This document shows, one piece after another, positions 49,721 through 64,000 of a DNA stretch of 64,000 nucleotides; the first letter of the stretch is position 1, and every line of letters begins with the position of its first letter. The stretch covers positions 257,087 to 321,086 of the forward strand of contig VWZL01001987.1 of assembly GCA_013396915.1 (NCBI GenBank). Direction: 5' to 3'. Below the pieces are notes generated by a model. The model ran no database searches and was not told the DNA's origin. It saw only the letters and a list, made by a program, of their open reading frames with translations. The stretch is from Stercorarius parasiticus. Lineage: Eukaryota; Chordata; Aves; Charadriiformes; Stercorariidae. Both the position numbers and the translations under genes were made by a program.

Positions 49721-52496
49721 AATGGATGCAGGTTTTGCTCTTAGAATTCAATTGGTGGTATTATTGGTGGTATTTAGTATTGATATTTTACTGTTATTAT
49801 TTATTGTTATTTTATTATTACAGCTGCCCTGTACCATTAAGCCTCTTTACTCGTGCTTGGACTGGGAATAGCGCTGCTCTGTTGTGGTTTTGACGATGAG
49901 TCAGGATGAATAAACCGATGCATTGAAGGTCATCGTGCAACAAGATTGTTATCCACATTAATAAGGTTAGTATAAACAAGTTTGGAAATATTTTTCCAAA
50001 TTTTAGCTTTTTGTGTATTTTTCATAGCATAAATTAAACAGATCTTTAAAACAAGGGTTTAGTTCAAACTGGAATTGTAGTGACAGTTAAAAATTAATCC
50101 AAGTAAGTTTTTGAATTGAGAAATACATGTAATCTGTTCAGGATATAGTTTTATCTAGCAAGTCAAAGTTTGCCAGTGAGAGATGTTTTTCATTAGGTTT
50201 TACATTCTTCTGTAAATGTCCATGTTGCTGTAAAATTCCTGATCCATTCTGCTGTTTGCTCCAAAACAATGAAACCAGGTTGTCCTCGTCCTGGGGTCAG
50301 AAGTTGGCCCAAGTCTTCTCGGAGAACCCTGTTGAAAGTCAGAGCCGTTATGGCACTGATTTCATACCTCCTCTCTTACTACAGGCTGTAGGACCATCCA
50401 GTTCTCTGAATGTTATTTTGATCCTTCTCTTTGCTAATGGTGTTTCCCCATTTTGCAGTACCATGAGTGTGTGTCTCTTGTGTGAGCTTGTTAGCTGCTC
50501 CTCTAGGCGTTTCATTCATGATGGCGCTCCCATTAATTTTTTTCATAGACAATTTTCAAATGAACTTTGATAGTGGAGTCAGCTTTGTCTAGAGAAGCAG
50601 AGGCAACTGTTTTTTTTGTGTGTGTTGCTGTTTATCATTTAAACAGGCATGAACTGTGCAAACTGGGTTTTCACAGCCATAGCCTATATCCACAGATGAT
50701 TGAAAAATTGCATGGGATAATTCTCAAGGAGCTTGTGCAGTAACGTGGGGATTCTCCTTCCATAGTGCTTTGACCAAACAATGTAGCTATAAAAGGAGAT
50801 ACTTCAGAAAGTATACCAAGTGTGAAAGAAACGTTGGGGAAACATCCGTATTTTGGGATGGAGCAAACAGTACCTACATTCCACTGCTCCAGAGCAAAAC
50901 AAAGCCTCCAGGACACAGTGTTTTGCCCAGAATTTCTTGCTATCCTCAAGTTTCTATTTAATTACATCTGTTCATGCGATTGATGAACCCTGAGTTAAAT
51001 ACTGATCAGAGGGAGAATTAACAGCGACCTGAGCACCCTCCTACTGACTTATTATGTACTTGGTCACTTTGTGCTGAACATTAATGGACTGCCTGTCTGC
51101 ATCAACAGCTCTAAACATGAATCAAATGAAATAAGGACAAATTGTGATAACTTCAGTCAAGTTCACCTCTGCAGACAACTCACAGATTACCAGGATTTCA
51201 TCTGATTTGATGAATAGGTTAATTATTTATTTTTACCTAGAACTCTGATAGACTTCTGAACAATAAGATGGATGCAGGATAAAAGTGGCATTAACAGATA
51301 AAAAAATACCATCTTTCTTCCTACTTTTATCTGTCTTTGTCTCAGATAGCAAATGCTTTGGAGTGAGTTTGTGTCTAGCTCTTAGAGTCCCTACGCCTGA
51401 CAGTTGTACTAAACTAGAATATGTTTTTTGCAAGAATATGAATTTCCAATAACTCTTATACACTTTCCTTAATGGTATTGATTATAAAGGACCTTTGAGT
51501 TTCATTGATAATTTGATGTTCTAAATTTGTGACGGTCTCTACAGACTTTAATAGTGCTTACCCATTCCAGAACACTGCTGTTTATTCTTGGACAAAGTGT
51601 TGGAGAATTTTGAAATAAAAATCAACAAATGCATGTAGCTTTTAGTACGGTATTAATATTATATGTTTTGTTGACAAATCTGAAGTTATCACTATAAATT
51701 GTGTATGTTGTATGGTTTATGAATGTGTTGGGATTAATGGATAGGCATCGAATGCAAGCTATATTCATATACGAATAGTGTGAGGCTGGGTCCACTTTTG
51801 CCCAGTTCTCCGCTGTTTAGTAGAATGAATTTGCTTGTCTCAGTTTCATTTGCTTAGATTTAACTCAAAACCTCTTAGTGTGACTAAAGCTCCTGCATTG
51901 TTACCAGACTTGGATAAAGCTGTAGAGATCTTAATTGCTGTTTTGATGATTCACTGCACACTCCCGTATAGAAAACTTCTCTTGCCTTTGGGTAATCTCC
52001 ACTTGCTTCTGTACTTTTTTATTACTTTTACTATTTTTATCATGAATATGTGAAAACTATTTGTAGGAAAACAAACATTGCTTTTCTTAAGACTTTTTTT
52101 TTAAAGAACATAGAAGTATTCTGCCTGTACTGATACGAGTTTTCCCAGCTGTTGCTGTCTCCAGGCCGTGACAGTGCCAGGGGATGGTGCTTGGACGTCT
52201 CTCCCGAGCATCCACATCCTCTGCACTGTCTGAATTCCAGTGCAAATGAAGTCACAGGAAATGTTTATAGTTTGTGGTGTAAATCTTTTGCTCTCAGCAG
52301 GTGTAAAAAAATATATTATTACACCTGACAAAGTTTCTAGCTCTTACTTAATCCAGGGAAGAGCCACTTTAGCTGGCTGAGGTGTACCTGATGCTTCCTA
52401 GAAATGTCCTGTGTCTCACTGTGCTCTTGGTGGGTGAGGCATCACCTGCCCGCCTCTGGCACTCTGACAGCGCTTATGTGATTTCCCTCCTTCCAG
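49721..52496. other. Upstream flank or 5' intron of JAKMIP3
   Basis: AT-rich sequence with a TTA/TTAT-rich tract (about 49757-49821). No exon was recognised. If JAKMIP3 has a non-coding first exon further left, this is intron. Confidence 0.5.
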
Positions 52497-63480
<10,984 letters not shown>

Positions 63481-63490
63481 AGGAGGGGAT

Positions 63491-63585
63491 AACAAATTTA
63501 ACTTTGCATGGGATTATGTTTGCATAATTGGTGTCAGCTGTGCTCACGGGCTGGTTATTAATTAGCGCTCCCCCATAAATATTCA
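63491..63585. promoter_or_regulatory. SOX/POU/homeodomain/E-box cluster with TATA-like box
   Basis: Reading left to right: AACAAA (63491-63496, SOX-like), CTTTGCAT (63502-63509) and TTTGCAT (63519-63525) octamer-like POU sites, CAGCTG (63535-63540), TTAATTAG (about 63558-63565) and ATAAATA (63575-63581). The SOX and POU words are only a few bases apart, as in known composite sites. The block lies immediately before the intronic CpG island. Function is inferred, not shown. Confidence 0.35.
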
Positions 63586-63599
63586 TCCCGAGTTGAGGC

Positions 63600-63812
63600 A
63601 GCCCGCTAGACCTGGGTGGGGATGCCCCCCGCGCGGCGCGGAGCCTCTCGGGTGGGTGGAGGCTGCGCTGCGACGCACTGACGCCCTGCCACACGCGCCG
63701 CTGTGTGGGGTGGGAGGAGGCGTCCCTCCGCTCCCGCACCCTCCGCAGAATGGGGCCGGCGCCTGTGACAGGCTGCTGGGGCGCGCATCCGGGGACAGGC
63801 GCCTCTGCCAGT
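63600..63812 (+). promoter_or_regulatory. Intronic CpG island, candidate alternative first exon
   Basis: About 24 CpG in 210 bp, far above the surrounding DNA, 7.1 kb inside the JAKMIP3 intron. A TATA-like box lies 25-30 bp upstream, and a strong 5' splice site, CCA|GTGAGT, is at 63811, so an exon of about 63606-63810 is plausible. The last ATG in it (63750) would reach the donor in phase 1, whereas the known JAKMIP3 exons join in phase 0. If used, it would be mostly non-coding or would start at a downstream ATG. Confidence 0.4.
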
Positions 63813-64000
63813 GAGTGCCAAGTTCTTTCTTGTCTTTATCTTTTCTGAACCTTACTAATGCTAGGAAGAAATGCGCTAAATAATATTTCTCGGTGAAACG
63901 CTGCCTTCAGTTTGTACTGTTTCTATAACATTGCTATTTAATAACGAGCTGCGAGTGTCAAACTGTCATGTGTATTTCATGAATGTGGATTTAATCCTAT
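63813..64000 (+). other. JAKMIP3 intron, right window edge
   Basis: AT-rich sequence after the candidate exon. Nothing was recognised before the window ends. Confidence 0.5.

Overview
This is vertebrate nuclear DNA, most likely from a bird. Three things point that way. It holds split genes with GT-AG introns and a CpG-island promoter. Interspersed repeats are very sparse. The one clear transposon copy is a solo ERVL-type LTR that starts TGTCCTG, ends CCACGACA and matches a family I know from bird genomes. Base composition is AT-leaning outside the promoter islands. The window contains parts of two protein genes transcribed away from each other: BNIP3 on the minus strand at the left and JAKMIP3 on the plus strand at the right. 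These two genes are neighbours on human 10q26.3, so this is conserved synteny. Most of the remaining open reading frames look like chance.

Left part (1-8.4 kb): BNIP3, the mitochondrial outer-membrane mitophagy receptor. Coding exons 1-5 are read here with exact splice junctions: 7976-7940, 5126-4943, 3853-3769, 1395-1289 and 1185-1036. They give 188 residues. The last exon, which should carry the final dozen or so residues, lies beyond base 1. The promoter is a CpG island (about 7.56-8.25 kb) with an inverted CCAAT box, GC boxes and an 11-base assembly gap. Directly upstream lies a degenerate 10-bp minisatellite (8161-8416). Its units carry six HIF-type RCGTG cores, all reading in the BNIP3 direction, which is notable because BNIP3 is a classic hypoxia-induced gene.

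Middle part (8.4-52.5 kb): about 44 kb without a recognisable protein exon. It holds the solo LTR (21988-22749, flanked by perfect 5-bp GTTAG duplications), microsatellites, homopolymers, an old MITE-like palindromic remnant, small perfect inverted repeats, AT-rich homeodomain-site clusters that could be enhancers, and a CpG cluster near 49.6 kb. The non-coding first exon(s) of JAKMIP3 probably lie here but cannot be pinned down.

Right part (52.5-64 kb): the start of JAKMIP3, a long coiled-coil protein of neural and neuroendocrine cells. The first coding exon is 52604-52738 and the second 56004-56501. Together they encode 211 residues that match JAKMIP3 better than JAKMIP1 or JAKMIP2. The gene continues past the window. 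Its intron holds a second small CpG island at 63.60-63.81 kb with a TATA-like box, an upstream SOX/POU/homeodomain/E-box cluster and a strong 5' splice site, a candidate alternative promoter and first exon.
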